This document shows positions 28,574 to 37,174 of a stretch of 64,000 bases of DNA, piece by piece. Source of the stretch: Mycobacterium hubeiense (GTDB lineage Bacteria > Actinomycetota > Actinomycetes > Mycobacteriales > Mycobacteriaceae); assembly GCF_002838065.1 (NCBI RefSeq), contig NZ_PIZU01000012.1, forward strand, positions 62,001 through 126,000, in the 5' to 3' direction. Within the stretch, counting starts at the first letter, position 1; each line of letters opens with the position of its first letter. The notes beneath the pieces are model-generated. The model was not told the DNA's origin. It worked only from the letters and a program-made list of their open reading frames with translations, and made no database searches. Position numbers and translations under genes: made by a program.

Positions 28574-29614
28574 TCACCCACGAACTACGACCACGTCATG
28601 CGGACCGGCCCCCACGGCGAGCGGCACAGCCGCCCCGGACGGGTCGATGGCTGTCAACTCGCCCGTGCCGTTAACCGCGACCAGCACGATGTCGCCGGCA
28701 ACCGCGACGTGATGTGGTGCGGGCCCCGTCGGTACCCGCGCCAGGATCCGTCGGGCAGCGGAATCGATCCGCACCACCGCATCGCCGCCGTTGTCCGAGG
28801 CGATCACCTGCCCGGCGGAAAACGTGAAATGGTGTGGCTCCGTGCCGGCGTCCAGCGTCGCCACCACCCGCCGCGAAGATGCCGACGCCACGGTCAGCTG
28901 CGGGGACGACCAATTGCTGAACCACACTTCCCCGCCGTCGGGGGTGAACGCGATATCGTGCGGGGCGCCGCCAATCTCTGGACGTGCCAGGGAGGTCGCG
29001 TCCAGCGGCGAGCGAACCTCAACCGCGGAGGACCCGTCGAGGGTCGCCCATAGTTCCTGACCGTCCGGTGAGATGGCAAGGTCGTGCGGTGCGGCATTCA
29101 GCGGGACGACCCGCGCTTGCCCGCCGTCGGGCACCGACAGTGCGACCAGGTTCTCGCCGCCTTCGGCGGCGACCCACAGTAGAGTGCCGTCCGGGGTGAA
29201 GGCCACGTCGTGCGGGAAACCATCGACCCGCGGCTGGGACACGATGCGGGCATCGGCGGCACTGACGATCGTCACCACGTCCGCGGCCGGGCTGGTAACC
29301 GCCACGTAGCGCCCATCGGCGCTCGCGGCGATGTTGTGTGGCCCGACCGGCACCGGGAGCCGGGTTGCGATCCGCCACGGCGGCCCAATTACGACGGCGA
29401 CCTCGTCGGCGCTCTCGAGCGCGACGAAGGCCCGGTACGCGGCGTCGGGTGGGGAGGGCTGCGCCGGCGGACTGGCCACCGGCGTCGCAGCAGTCGGCGG
29501 CGGGGATACAGGTGGCGAGGTGTCCTCGGCGCCGGTGCACCCGGCGATCATCAGCGCACCGACCACCACGGCGATCACGTGCCGCCGGCGGGCTTCACGT
29601 CTCGCCATGTCCAT
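28574..29614 (-). CDS. YncE-like seven-bladed beta-propeller lipoprotein
   Basis: A 346-residue lipoprotein (MIAGC) with a Pro-rich linker and a propeller of YVTN/YncE type. A PH-containing loop recurs seven times: GPHNIA, FPHDVA, APHDLA, APHDIA, EPHHFT, APHHVA and GPHDVV, about 40 residues apart. This places one His per blade on the same face. That ring could bind a metal or ligand; this is inference. It lies upstream of the copper-type operator and ABC operon on the same strand and may form its own unit. Confidence 0.8.
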   Translation of the reverse strand: MDMARREARRRHVIAVVVGALMIAGCTGAEDTSPPVSPPPTAATPVASPPAQPSPPDAAYRAFVALESADEVAVVIGPPWRIATRLPVPVGPHNIAASADGRYVAVTSPAADVVTIVSAADARIVSQPRVDGFPHDVAFTPDGTLLWVAAEGGENLVALSVPDGGQARVVPLNAAPHDLAISPDGQELWATLDGSSAVEVRSPLDATSLARPEIGGAPHDIAFTPDGGEVWFSNWSSPQLTVASASSRRVVATLDAGTEPHHFTFSAGQVIASDNGGDAVVRIDSAARRILARVPTGPAPHHVAVAGDIVLVAVNGTGELTAIDPSGAAVPLAVGAGPHDVVVVRG

Positions 29615-30068
29615 CGACCGGACACCCCCTTGGGCCGCGACAGCTCGGCGTACTACCCGAAGCCAAAATCGGCCCGCTCGACGCTTGGAGTCCTATCCGT
29701 CAGATTACCGCTCACTTGAGCGGCACTGCGGTTGCTGCACCGTCGAGCGGAGTGAAACCCCGCTGCTAGCCAGCTGCCGAGTCCGCCAAGAAACAGGCTT
29801 AGCCCAGAGACCGAACATGCACTGTTACCGGCATCGTGCGCTGATCACCAAAGATCTTGTGTTCCAGCATGTTTGAGACGCTTATCTGCAACGAAGCGGG
29901 CCGATCAGGTTGTTCGGGCTGGTCCGACTGTCAGCGTCATGTGTAGGACGTTGCGGTGAGGCCGGTTTCGTGCTGCACATGTAACCCACGATGCGCCCAG
30001 CCGGCGGCGCCTTGTTGGTGAGCCCGTCGGATCATGTCATGCTGCGCTGCGGAGATGCCCGGCATCGA
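29615..30068. other. Intergenic region with no recognised gene
   Basis: About 450 bp between the propeller lipoprotein and the MarR gene. The only structure I see is a 16-bp palindrome, CCGCTCA-CT-TGAGCGG (29708-29723), which could be a weak hairpin. No frame shows convincing coding features. Confidence 0.5.
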
Positions 30069-30518
30069 CTACCGGGAAGCACCGTAGACGCGCCGAACCA
30101 CTCGGATCAGCGCAGGCAGGCCGGCAAGAAGGGCGGCGCGTTCGGCCTCAGTCAGCGCCGCCGTCCACCTGTCGAAGCGGTCTTGGTATCCGGTGCCGAG
30201 TTCGATGTGCGTGTCATGCCCCTTATCAGTGAGCCGCAGCCGGTAGGTCCGGCGGTTGGCGGGGTCCCGTTCCCGCTCGACCAACCCTTTCTGCTCGAGG
30301 TCGGCGACCATGCGGCTGACCGTGCTCTTCTCGAGCACGAGCCGGTCGGCGAGCTCACGCTGCGACAGCGGCGCACCCTGGTCGAGCTCGTGCAGCGCAA
30401 AGGCCTGCGTCATCGACACCGGAAAGCCCGGAAACTCCAGATCCGGCGACAGCAGGCCAGCGACCCGGACGAGTTCCATGAACAGCGCGTGCAGCTGCTC
30501 GGACTCGTGGCGACCCAC
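30069..30518 (-). CDS. MarR-family repressor
   Basis: A 149-residue regulator with a winged helix: LSQRELADRLVLEKSTVSRMVADLEQKGLVER and the wing DPANRRTYRLRLTDKG. It is divergent from the methyltransferase at 30607. Two repeats of ATAGTTGTG-type palindromes occupy the 90-bp gap, so it almost certainly represses itself and that gene. The inducing ligand is unknown. Confidence 0.9.
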   Translation of the reverse strand: MGRHESEQLHALFMELVRVAGLLSPDLEFPGFPVSMTQAFALHELDQGAPLSQRELADRLVLEKSTVSRMVADLEQKGLVERERDPANRRTYRLRLTDKGHDTHIELGTGYQDRFDRWTAALTEAERAALLAGLPALIRVVRRVYGASR

Positions 30519-30535
30519 GGCTTCTCCTTACGACG

Positions 30536-30596
30536 ATAGTTGTGTCACACAACTATAGGCACTACCGTGGTCTCGATAGTTGTATCCCACAACTTT
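30536..30596. promoter_or_regulatory. Two MarR operators in the divergent promoter
   Basis: ATAGTTGTGT-C-ACACAACTAT (30536-30556) is a perfect 10-1-10 palindrome. A second, imperfect copy, ATAGTTGTAT-C-CCACAACTTT, is at 30576-30596. Starts are 40 bp apart, close to four helical turns, on the two sides of the divergent promoter. Confidence 0.75.
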
Positions 30597-30606
30597 TGGA
30601 GGCGTG

Positions 30607-31197
30607 ATGCATACCCATAGGCACACACACAACTGCCCGGCTCTGTTCAGCGGCCGCGCCAGCCGCATCTACGACGTTGTGGCGCGACGATTCGTACGGC
30701 GCATGTACCGTCGGATCGCGGACGATCTCGTCGGAGCTCTGCCGCGCAACGCCGACGTCCTCGATGTCGGTACCGGACCCGGTGTGCTGCTGGTGGAGCT
30801 GGCCACGCGGCGACCCGATCTTCGCCTCACCGGCATCGACCTGTCGGACGACATGATCGCGCTCGCGCAACGCAACACACGCGAGTTCGGTGATCGAGTC
30901 TCGGCTCGCGTCGCAAACGTCGTCGACCTGCCGTTCGCCGACGGCTCGTTCGACGTGGTCACGACCTCGCTAAGCAGCCATCACTGGGACGATCCCGCCG
31001 CAGCGGTTCCCGAGCTGGCGCGCGTACTGCATCCGGGCGGGCGGTTCTACGACTACGACTTGCCGTTCGCGCCGTTCGACGTGCTCGCCGACACCGCGCG
31101 CGAACGGGGCGTCCTTGCAGGAGAACCGTTGCGGCGCGGCAAGTTCCGCAACGGTGTGCCGTTGCTGCCGTGCGTGCGTCAGGTGATGACCGCGTAA
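30607..31197 (+). CDS. Class I SAM-dependent methyltransferase with His-rich N-terminus
   Basis: A 196-residue methyltransferase: motif I VLDVGTGPGVLL, LTGIDLSDDM, and DGSFDVVTTSLSSHHW. The first residues, MHTHRHTHNC, are an obvious possible metal site. The substrate is not known. GGAGG precedes ATG 30607 within the second MarR operator region. It has no co-transcribed partner, and the 250 bp after it hold only a small GCAGCG/CGCTGC hairpin (31331-31346). Confidence 0.85.
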   Translation: MHTHRHTHNCPALFSGRASRIYDVVARRFVRRMYRRIADDLVGALPRNADVLDVGTGPGVLLVELATRRPDLRLTGIDLSDDMIALAQRNTREFGDRVSARVANVVDLPFADGSFDVVTTSLSSHHWDDPAAAVPELARVLHPGGRFYDYDLPFAPFDVLADTARERGVLAGEPLRRGKFRNGVPLLPCVRQVMTA

Positions 31198-31445
31198 TCG
31201 GTCTCGAGCGCAGTGGCCTTCGGGATCTGAAGGGTCCATGCCGAGGGTGTCCTGGACCAATCCGGCCACGTTCCGGTACCACAACAAACTCGGCGATGTT
31301 TTTGATCGCTGACATCGGGTGTCATAGCACGCAGCGATCACGCTGCAGATACTCACCGCAGGCCGGTCTTGCGCCGTCGTGGACCGGCATACGACAGGAG
31401 CCTGGCCACCCGTGACGCCAAACCATGCTCAGAACCCTCAGGTGC

Positions 31446-31877
31446 TCACCAGGCCGGGTGCACGGCCGCGGTCCGCTGCCTGATCGTGTCCAGCACCCGG
31501 TTGGTGGTTGCGATGTCCACGCTCGGTATGCCGCCATACAGCTGATTGCGTAACTCGCCTCTTGCGGCGATGACGTCTTCATAGAGGGCCTGGCCTTGGG
31601 GAGTCAGCCCGATAGTGTCCTGATCGGTCGCGGCGATCAGCCGCCGGTCGTGGAGCAAATTGATCGCGTTGGTGGCGCTGGTCGGGTCATGCACGCCCAT
31701 CTCAGCGAGCCGGCCGATCAGCTTCTCGCGGTCGACGTCGGGCGTTTCGGCGACGGCTTCCATCACGACCCACAGTTCGAACGCGACTCCATGTTTCTCA
31801 AGTGCGGTATCACGTACGGCGCGCAACGCCTGTGCCGTCATGTGGATCTTTCGCCCGCAGTGGACGGATTCGGTCAC
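31446..31877 (-). CDS. MarR-like winged-helix regulator
   Basis: A 143-residue protein with a winged-helix layout (KLIGRLAEMGVHDPTSATNAINLLHDRRLIAATDQDTIGLTPQ in overlapping segments). It is weaker than classical MarR but of the right length and order. It is the last gene of the minus-strand unit that begins with the IS-split DUF2218 gene and the hydrolase at 31939. Confidence 0.7.
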   Translation of the reverse strand: MTESVHCGRKIHMTAQALRAVRDTALEKHGVAFELWVVMEAVAETPDVDREKLIGRLAEMGVHDPTSATNAINLLHDRRLIAATDQDTIGLTPQGQALYEDVIAARGELRNQLYGGIPSVDIATTNRVLDTIRQRTAAVHPAW

Positions 31878-31938
31878 GGTTAAATCGCCTTTCAGTTCCG
31901 TTGCGGTACAAGCCTTCTCATCGAACAGCGGCGGGCGG

Positions 31939-32745
31939 CTAGTGTCTGTTGGTCCTCATCTGGGCGAGAGCCTGCACGAGCTCCTGTGCGAACTCGGCGG
32001 GATGGGCCATGCAACCGACATGGCCGCCGGGTAGCTCGACGATGTCGCGGCCAAGCTTGCGCCCCAGTACCACGTTCACTTCATGGGCGGGGTAGCCACG
32101 TGCGTCCCGGCCGACGGCCAGCAGGATCCGGTCGACATGGGTCGTGAGGGCCTCGATGTCGAGCTCCACAGGCGGGTATTGGCGGAGCTCATGTTCAAAC
32201 CAGTAGATGGCGTTGGCCTCGTTCTTAGGGGCTTGGGCCATGACCTGTCGGTCGATGTCGGGAAAGGCGTGCGCGCGGAACTTCTGCATAGCCGGCCCGA
32301 TGCCGGCTTGTTTGTAAAGGTCGTAGACCTCGTGGAAGAAGTCCACCCATTTCTGCCCGTCGGGCAGCTGCAGCACCGCGGGTGGTTCGAACGGCACCAC
32401 GGTGTCCACCACTTCCGGGTAGCGGGTGATCACCTCGAGGACGACGATTCCCCCGGAGCTGGCGCCGAACACGGTGGCGGGCGCAGTGCCGAGGTGTTCG
32501 ACCAGGCGTCGCACGTCGTCGGCGTCGGTGGCCAGTCGGCGGGTGTAATCCTGCGGCCCGTCGAGCTGGCTTCGCGAGAATCCGCGCCGGTCGTAGAGCA
32601 CCACGGTGTAGTGCGCTGCCAGATGTGTGGCCACCGGGCGAAAGCTGTCGGCCACACCGCTGGCCCCGGGCACCATGATCAGCAACGGTCCCTGGCCGTG
32701 CGTCTCGTAATACAGATGCGCACCGGGCACGTCGAGAATCGTCAT
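31939..32745 (-). CDS. Alpha/beta hydrolase
   Basis: A 268-residue enzyme: oxyanion region MVPGASG, YDRRGFSRS, nucleophile FGASSGG and catalytic His in PGGHVG. The fold matches epoxide hydrolase/haloperoxidase-like proteins; no substrate can be named. ATG 32745 overlaps the stop of the DUF2218 fragment (32742-32745), so expression was once coupled to that gene and is now downstream of an IS element. Confidence 0.88.
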   Translation of the reverse strand: MTILDVPGAHLYYETHGQGPLLIMVPGASGVADSFRPVATHLAAHYTVVLYDRRGFSRSQLDGPQDYTRRLATDADDVRRLVEHLGTAPATVFGASSGGIVVLEVITRYPEVVDTVVPFEPPAVLQLPDGQKWVDFFHEVYDLYKQAGIGPAMQKFRAHAFPDIDRQVMAQAPKNEANAIYWFEHELRQYPPVELDIEALTTHVDRILLAVGRDARGYPAHEVNVVLGRKLGRDIVELPGGHVGCMAHPAEFAQELVQALAQMRTNRH

Positions 32746-33371
32746 CCGTGGTCCTCCTCAGGCGTCACGCTTTCGGGTGCTGGCCCGGGTTGGGAATGGG
32801 CGGGCGCGTGCCGCGCCTTCCAGCGGGCGTGAAGGGTTTTGCCGCGTCGAAAGGCGAAGCGTCCCAACATGAAATGGCTGGCGATGAAGACGAGCTTGGC
32901 CAGGATGATGACCAGGAGACTGCCGCCGACCCACCCTGTCCAGGGCAACGCGGCGACTGCCGCTCCCCCGATCCCCAGGTGGACGGCGACGATCAGTGCG
33001 CCAACGGCTATGAGGCCCAGCACCGTGAGCCGGCGGGGCCACCGGCGCTTCCCAGTGCCAGGTTCGGCTGGCAGGCCCGCATCGTGTTCGATGTCGCCGG
33101 GTGCAACGGCAGGTGTTTCCAACCGGTGCCATGTTGTTGTCAACTGGTCGCGGCGGCCAATCGTTTGCAGTCGAGCGGCGACGCCGTCTTGTAGCCGTCG
33201 CAGGGCATCGTCATCGGCGGCCTCAACACGCAGCATCAAAGTGTCCGCAGTGGCGTGCATGGTCAGCCGGCCATCGGTAAATTGCACCGCCGCCGCCGCG
33301 TCGGAGTAGTCGACGTGGTTGACCTCTGGTCGCGTGGGACTCGCGGCGTCGTCCGAGCGCTGATGGCGCAT
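32742..33371 (-). pseudogene. DUF2218 membrane protein, 3' part (gene split by IS1380)
   Basis: The frame encodes the body of a DUF2218 domain (YSDAAAAVQFTDGRLTMHA, DALRRLQDGVAARLQTIG, TTTWHR) and then a membrane region with two or three helices. The N-terminal piece of the domain (RASRYVKQLCRH) is missing here but lies on the other side of the insertion at 35070-35159. The ATG at 33371 is formed by the target-site duplication itself, so it is not the native start. Removing the IS and one CATA copy restores a single frame of about 239 residues. A shortened product might still be made. Confidence 0.85.
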
Positions 33372-33372
33372 A

Positions 33373-35069
33373 CCTCAAAATTTCACGGTCTCCCGAGTTC
33401 TCCCGTGACGGCTGCTGAGATCATGAGTTGATCTTGATTTCGGGCTTCTGCGTAGGCGGCGGCGCCGCGTGTCGTGCGGTGACGCCGGGTTCCTCGGTCC
33501 CGGGGGTGGCTGCTCCTTTCTTGGGGTCGAACGGACACGGGGGTCCGCGGGTCAGGGGATGGCGCGGACGCGGTTGACGGCGGCGGCGAATTCCTGTGCC
33601 CAGGGCCAGGTTTCGGGGACCCGCAGGATCAGGTAGCGGGATCGTTTGACCAGGCGGGCGGCGGCGTGCAGCAGCCGGTAGCGCAGGGTTGCCGGTTCGG
33701 CCTTGGCGAGCGGGCGGTCCAGTAGCAGCAGCCGCATCCAGCACAGCAGGTCGATGGCGAGGGCGACCGCGGTGACCCAGGCGGTGTTGATCGCGAACGA
33801 GTGCGAGGGCCAGCGGGCCAGGCCGGTGTCCTTGCCGCAGCGGATGAACCCCTCCACCCGGGCGTGCACCCGGTGGCGGGCCTCGAGCCGCTGGGGCTGT
33901 CCGCCCCGGGTGGCGGTCGCGATGAGCTGGTAGCGGTGGCCGTTGATCTGCTCGAACAGTGACAATTGCGTGCCGTGCTCGATCTTCTCCCGCCGCACCA
34001 GGATGCGCATGTCGGCCGGCCAGCCGTCGAGCCGGTCACCGTCGGCGCCCTCGCGCAGCAGCCCGGTCAGCTCGGCCACCTGCGCATCGTCGCGGGCCAG
34101 CCCGGCCGCGTCCAGCGCGGCCTCCCACCCGCCGGCGGGCATCTGCCCGATCGCGACCCGGGCCCGCTCGTCGAGGTCGAACCCGACCGAGTAGGCCACC
34201 GACCAGCCCGGGCGGGCGTTCAGTTTGCGCAGGTGCTCGACCACGGCGTGGCTGGAGCCCGCCCCGTCGATGGTGATCAACAGGTTGCGCCGCCACCTGG
34301 CCGGGATCGCGGCGATCGCCGCGTCGATGATCGCGATGTGATCGGTGGCGGTGTTCGACCCGGCGTTGCCTTTGCGCGGGATGATCGCCAGCAGTTCGCC
34401 GGTGTTGTCGCACCACGCCAACAGCGGGTGAAACCCGTAGCCACCCTTGAAATTCCCCGCAGCGTGCTGCTTGTCGCTGTGCGATTCAACCAGCGAGGCG
34501 TCAATGCGGATCACGACCACTTCACCCAGGTCCCCATAACAGGTCCGCGAGGGCGGGATCGCGCCATGCCGAGCCTCGATCAGCTGCCACACTCGTTCCC
34601 GTGCTTTGTTGCGCACCACCGCGATCCCCGTGATCGCCGCATCGTCGATCTCGTTCAGCGACCGCCACATCGTCGGCACCGACGCCACCTGCCCGAACAG
34701 TCGTTGCTGATCCCGCAGCACCGCGGTACCGGCCAGGTTCTGCGCGCCGCCGGCGATCGATACCGCCACGTCCCGCAACACCGCGCCCCGGTCGTGGATC
34801 ACCTCCGGCCTCGACAACGCCGACGACAATCCGCTGGTCAGGCCCAGGTTGTCGGCCAGCATCCGGGGGATCACATTGCCCGCGTGCCCGACCACGTCGT
34901 CGCCACGGACCTCGACTCGAACAGATTTCGACCAATCCATAGTAGCCTGCATCTGATAGGTGCACTCCTTGTCACGAAGATCTGACCGTCGCAACGTCGA
35001 TCATCGTTGAGGCAGTGCACCTTTCACGTTCACGACACCCGCCACCACCGAATTACGTGAAGATCCAGG
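33373..35069. mobile_element. IS1380-family insertion sequence, 1697 bp, with 4-bp target duplication
   Basis: The element is bounded by imperfect inverted repeats, CCTCAAAATTTCACG at the left (33373-33387) and, read inward from the right, CCTGGATCTTCACG (35069-35056). CATA is duplicated on both sides (33369-33372 and 35070-35073). The size and single transposase gene fit IS1380. The intact ends and duplication indicate a fairly recent insertion. Confidence 0.85.
33552..34952 (-). CDS. IS1380-family transposase
   Basis: About 466 residues of a DDE transposase. Recognisable parts are VVIRIDASLVESHSDKQ, AAGNFKGGYGFHPLLAWCDNTGE, LLITIDGAGSSHAVVEHL and the C-terminal RYRLLHAAARLVKRSRYLILR. ATG 34952 is preferred; the frame is open to 34994 and ATG 34940 is also possible. 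No frameshift or stop is seen, so the element may be active. Confidence 0.92.
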   Translation of the reverse strand: MQATMDWSKSVRVEVRGDDVVGHAGNVIPRMLADNLGLTSGLSSALSRPEVIHDRGAVLRDVAVSIAGGAQNLAGTAVLRDQQRLFGQVASVPTMWRSLNEIDDAAITGIAVVRNKARERVWQLIEARHGAIPPSRTCYGDLGEVVVIRIDASLVESHSDKQHAAGNFKGGYGFHPLLAWCDNTGELLAIIPRKGNAGSNTATDHIAIIDAAIAAIPARWRRNLLITIDGAGSSHAVVEHLRKLNARPGWSVAYSVGFDLDERARVAIGQMPAGGWEAALDAAGLARDDAQVAELTGLLREGADGDRLDGWPADMRILVRREKIEHGTQLSLFEQINGHRYQLIATATRGGQPQRLEARHRVHARVEGFIRCGKDTGLARWPSHSFAINTAWVTAVALAIDLLCWMRLLLLDRPLAKAEPATLRYRLLHAAARLVKRSRYLILRVPETWPWAQEFAAAVNRVRAIP

Positions 35070-35159
35070 CATACGGCGCATCTGGTCGGCATGTCGACAC
35101 AGTTGCTTCACGTAGCGGCTCGCCCGACTGGTCGAAACGCGCGCTTCAGCGACTGGCAT
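35070..35159 (-). pseudogene. DUF2218 gene, 5' part (gene split by IS1380)
   Basis: ATG 35159, with AGGAAGGA upstream, starts MPVAEARVSTSRASRYVKQL and CRHADQMRRM, the conserved beginning of DUF2218. The last codon before the IS is the ATG of the CATA duplication (35072-35070). It joins in frame to codon 2 of the 3' fragment at 33368. Across the junction with the IS the frame runs on and stops near 35001. Confidence 0.85.
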
Positions 35160-35221
35160 AGATGTCCTTCCTGGTTCACGGCGAGCCTTGTGAGAGGCAA
35201 GTCCCCAAGTTGGTCGGATCA

Positions 35222-35253
35222 ATACATTATGTCGCTTTAGTGACGAAGTGTAT
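35222..35253. promoter_or_regulatory. Probable TetR operator
   Basis: ATACATTATGTCGC (35222-35235) and GTGACGAAGTGTAT (35240-35253) form an imperfect inverted repeat with 10 of 14 positions paired. It lies between the TetR gene and the divergent DUF2218-hydrolase-MarR unit. Confidence 0.5.
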
Positions 35254-35283
35254 CACTCCCGTCAGCCTGTTTACACTGGCTTG

Positions 35284-35862
35284 GTGCCGAAGATATGGAC
35301 GGACACGATTGAGACGCACCGGCGGGCCGTGCAGGAAGCCGCGATCGAGGCCACCGCGCAGCTCGTCGCTGAGCATGGGCTGTTGTCGGTGACCATGTCG
35401 CAGATCGCGGAGAAGGCCGGCATCGGCCGGGCCACGTTGTACAAGTACTTCCCGGATGTGGAAGCCGTCCTACACGCCTGGCACGAGCGTCAGATCAGCG
35501 CCCACTTCGAACTATTGGCCCACGCCCGCGACCACGCCGGCACGCCGACCAAGCGTCTCGAAGCGGTGATGCGGGCCTACGCACTCATCGCCCACGAATC
35601 CCACGAGCACCACGGGACCGAACTCGCAGCCGTCCTGCACCGCGGACAGGAGAAGGTTCATGCACACCAGCGCCTGCACACCATGATCCGCGACCTGCTC
35701 GCCGACGCCGTCCAAGCCGGCGATCTTCGCGGCGACGCGTCCCCCGACGAACTTGCCACCTACAGTTTGCACGCCCTTGCCGCCGCTAGCGCCTTGCCCT
35801 CCAAGGCCGCGGTCCACCGCCTCGTCGACGTCACCCTGACCGGGCTGCAGGCACCCCACTAA
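35284..35862 (+). CDS. TetR-family regulator
   Basis: A 192-residue regulator with the HTH segment LLSVTMSQIAEKAGIGRATLYKYF in two overlapping parts and a ligand-binding C-terminal half that is His-rich (AHESHEHHGTELAAVLHRG). GTG 35284 is preferred, with TTG 35281 adjacent. It is divergent from the DUF2218 unit and probably controlled it before the IS landed between promoter and genes. Confidence 0.88.
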   Translation: MPKIWTDTIETHRRAVQEAAIEATAQLVAEHGLLSVTMSQIAEKAGIGRATLYKYFPDVEAVLHAWHERQISAHFELLAHARDHAGTPTKRLEAVMRAYALIAHESHEHHGTELAAVLHRGQEKVHAHQRLHTMIRDLLADAVQAGDLRGDASPDELATYSLHALAAASALPSKAAVHRLVDVTLTGLQAPH

Positions 35863-36076
35863 CCACGTAAATCCCGCGCTTCAAAGCGATCTGGCCCATT
35901 CAGCGCGCGGCCGCCTCCCGGCGCCGCTACACACCACTCGCCGCTTCGCTGGCCGCAGCCCGGATTCACCCGGCTGGCAACGGCCATCGCGTGACCGACG
36001 CGACGAGCCAACATGCTCGTCAGAGCTGTCAGAAGAAGGCACGGATTTGCTCGGCGGCCGGCGGCCGCGCGGGCGG

Positions 36077-36718
36077 TTAGTCGTCGTCGACGAGTTCGCC
36101 GTGCCAGGCTTCGTGGCCTTCGTGAATGGCGAACGCCGCGATGACAAACCCGGCGACGGGATCGAGCCAGCCCGCGCCGGTGAGCTGGAACAGGCCAACC
36201 CCGACTAGAGTCGAGATACTCAGCAGGACACAGATTTTCGTTTCGACGGCATCGGCGAGGATGAGATTGTCCTGCAGAGCCATTCCGACGCGTTTCTTCG
36301 CCGCCGCCAGGACCGGCATCACGATTAACGAGAGCACCAACAGCACGATCGCCACCGGGGAACGCTCAGGCTCCTCACCGGAGACCAAGCTGCGAATGCC
36401 CTCGATGGTGACGTAGGCGGCCAGCACAAAAAACGACACCGCGACCAGGCGCAGGGTGAGCCGCTCCTTGCGTTCATCGGCCACCCCGTGGCGCAGCCGC
36501 GCCGACAGCCGCAACCCCACCAGCACGGCTGCGATGGATTCGATGGCCGAGTCAACCCCGAACCCGATCACCGACACCAGCCCGGCCAGGATCCCCGCGG
36601 TGACCGCGACGATGCCCTCAATGACGTTGTAGGCCACCGTGAATTGGGCCAGCCGCAGCCCGCGGCGGGTCAGCCGCTCGGTCTGTTCTGGGCTCAGCGC
36701 GGTCGATGGCGTGCTCAT
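36077..36718 (-). CDS. Cation transporter (CDF-like) coupled to ArsR
   Basis: A 213-residue membrane protein with about five or six helices. Intramembrane acidic sites are GFGVDSAIES and ILADAVETK, in the positions of the HxxxD pairs of cation diffusion facilitators. It ends with HEGHEAWHGELVDDD, a possible metal-entry site. It overlaps the ArsR gene by ATGA (36715-36718), so export of the metal sensed by that ArsR is very likely. The length is short for CDF and the cytoplasmic domain is missing. Confidence 0.85.
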   Translation of the reverse strand: MSTPSTALSPEQTERLTRRGLRLAQFTVAYNVIEGIVAVTAGILAGLVSVIGFGVDSAIESIAAVLVGLRLSARLRHGVADERKERLTLRLVAVSFFVLAAYVTIEGIRSLVSGEEPERSPVAIVLLVLSLIVMPVLAAAKKRVGMALQDNLILADAVETKICVLLSISTLVGVGLFQLTGAGWLDPVAGFVIAAFAIHEGHEAWHGELVDDD

Positions 36719-37092
36719 TCGGTGGCCTTCGCGTCGACGCCGTAGTTCGGGCACAGCGCCACCGCATTGCCGGTGGCCGCCAGCAGAGTCTCGGCCGCCG
36801 CGAACAAGTCCATCAGCTCCGGTGCGGCCAGCGCATAGAACACTTGCCGGCCTTCGGGTCGTCCGGTGATCAGGCCACAGTCGCGCAGACACGCCAGATG
36901 CGAAGACACCGTGGACTGCGGCAACCCCAGGGCGCGGGTCAGATCGACCACCCGGGCTTCACCCTCGACCAGCTGGCGGGCGATCGCAAGCCGGGTCGGA
37001 TCGGACAGACTGTGAAACAGCGCCACCGCACCGGCCAGCTCATCACGCGACGAGGCGGCGCGGGTAGTCGATTCGGGACTTTTCATCGGCAT
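36715..37092 (-). CDS. ArsR/SmtB-family metal sensor, CmtR-like
   Basis: A 125-residue regulator with SDPTRLAIARQLVEGEARVVDL, recognition helix QSTVSSHLACLRDCGL and GRPEGRQVFYAL. The Cys pair in LACLRDCGL matches CmtR, which senses Cd and Pb; a further Cys in ALCPNYG near the C-terminus could complete the site. ATG 37092 is chosen because the upstream sequence aligns base for base with the second ArsR gene at 60057. It is divergent from the cyclase-YHS gene. Confidence 0.9.
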   Translation of the reverse strand: MPMKSPESTTRAASSRDELAGAVALFHSLSDPTRLAIARQLVEGEARVVDLTRALGLPQSTVSSHLACLRDCGLITGRPEGRQVFYALAAPELMDLFAAAETLLAATGNAVALCPNYGVDAKATE

Positions 37093-37125
37093 AAAGCGAT
37101 GATAGCTTATAAACATGATTGATCG
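37093..37125. promoter_or_regulatory. Conserved ArsR operator region, copy 1
   Basis: On the minus strand, CGATCAAT (37125-37118), 11 bases, GCTATCATCG (37106-37097), 4 bases, ATG. The same blocks with the same spacing occur before the ArsR at 60057. ATAA/TTAT arms (37091-37110) surround GCTATCATCG. Confidence 0.6.
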
Positions 37126-37174
37126 GCAAAACTCACTAAAACCGTACTTTCCCGATCAATTCGGGCATCCCGTG

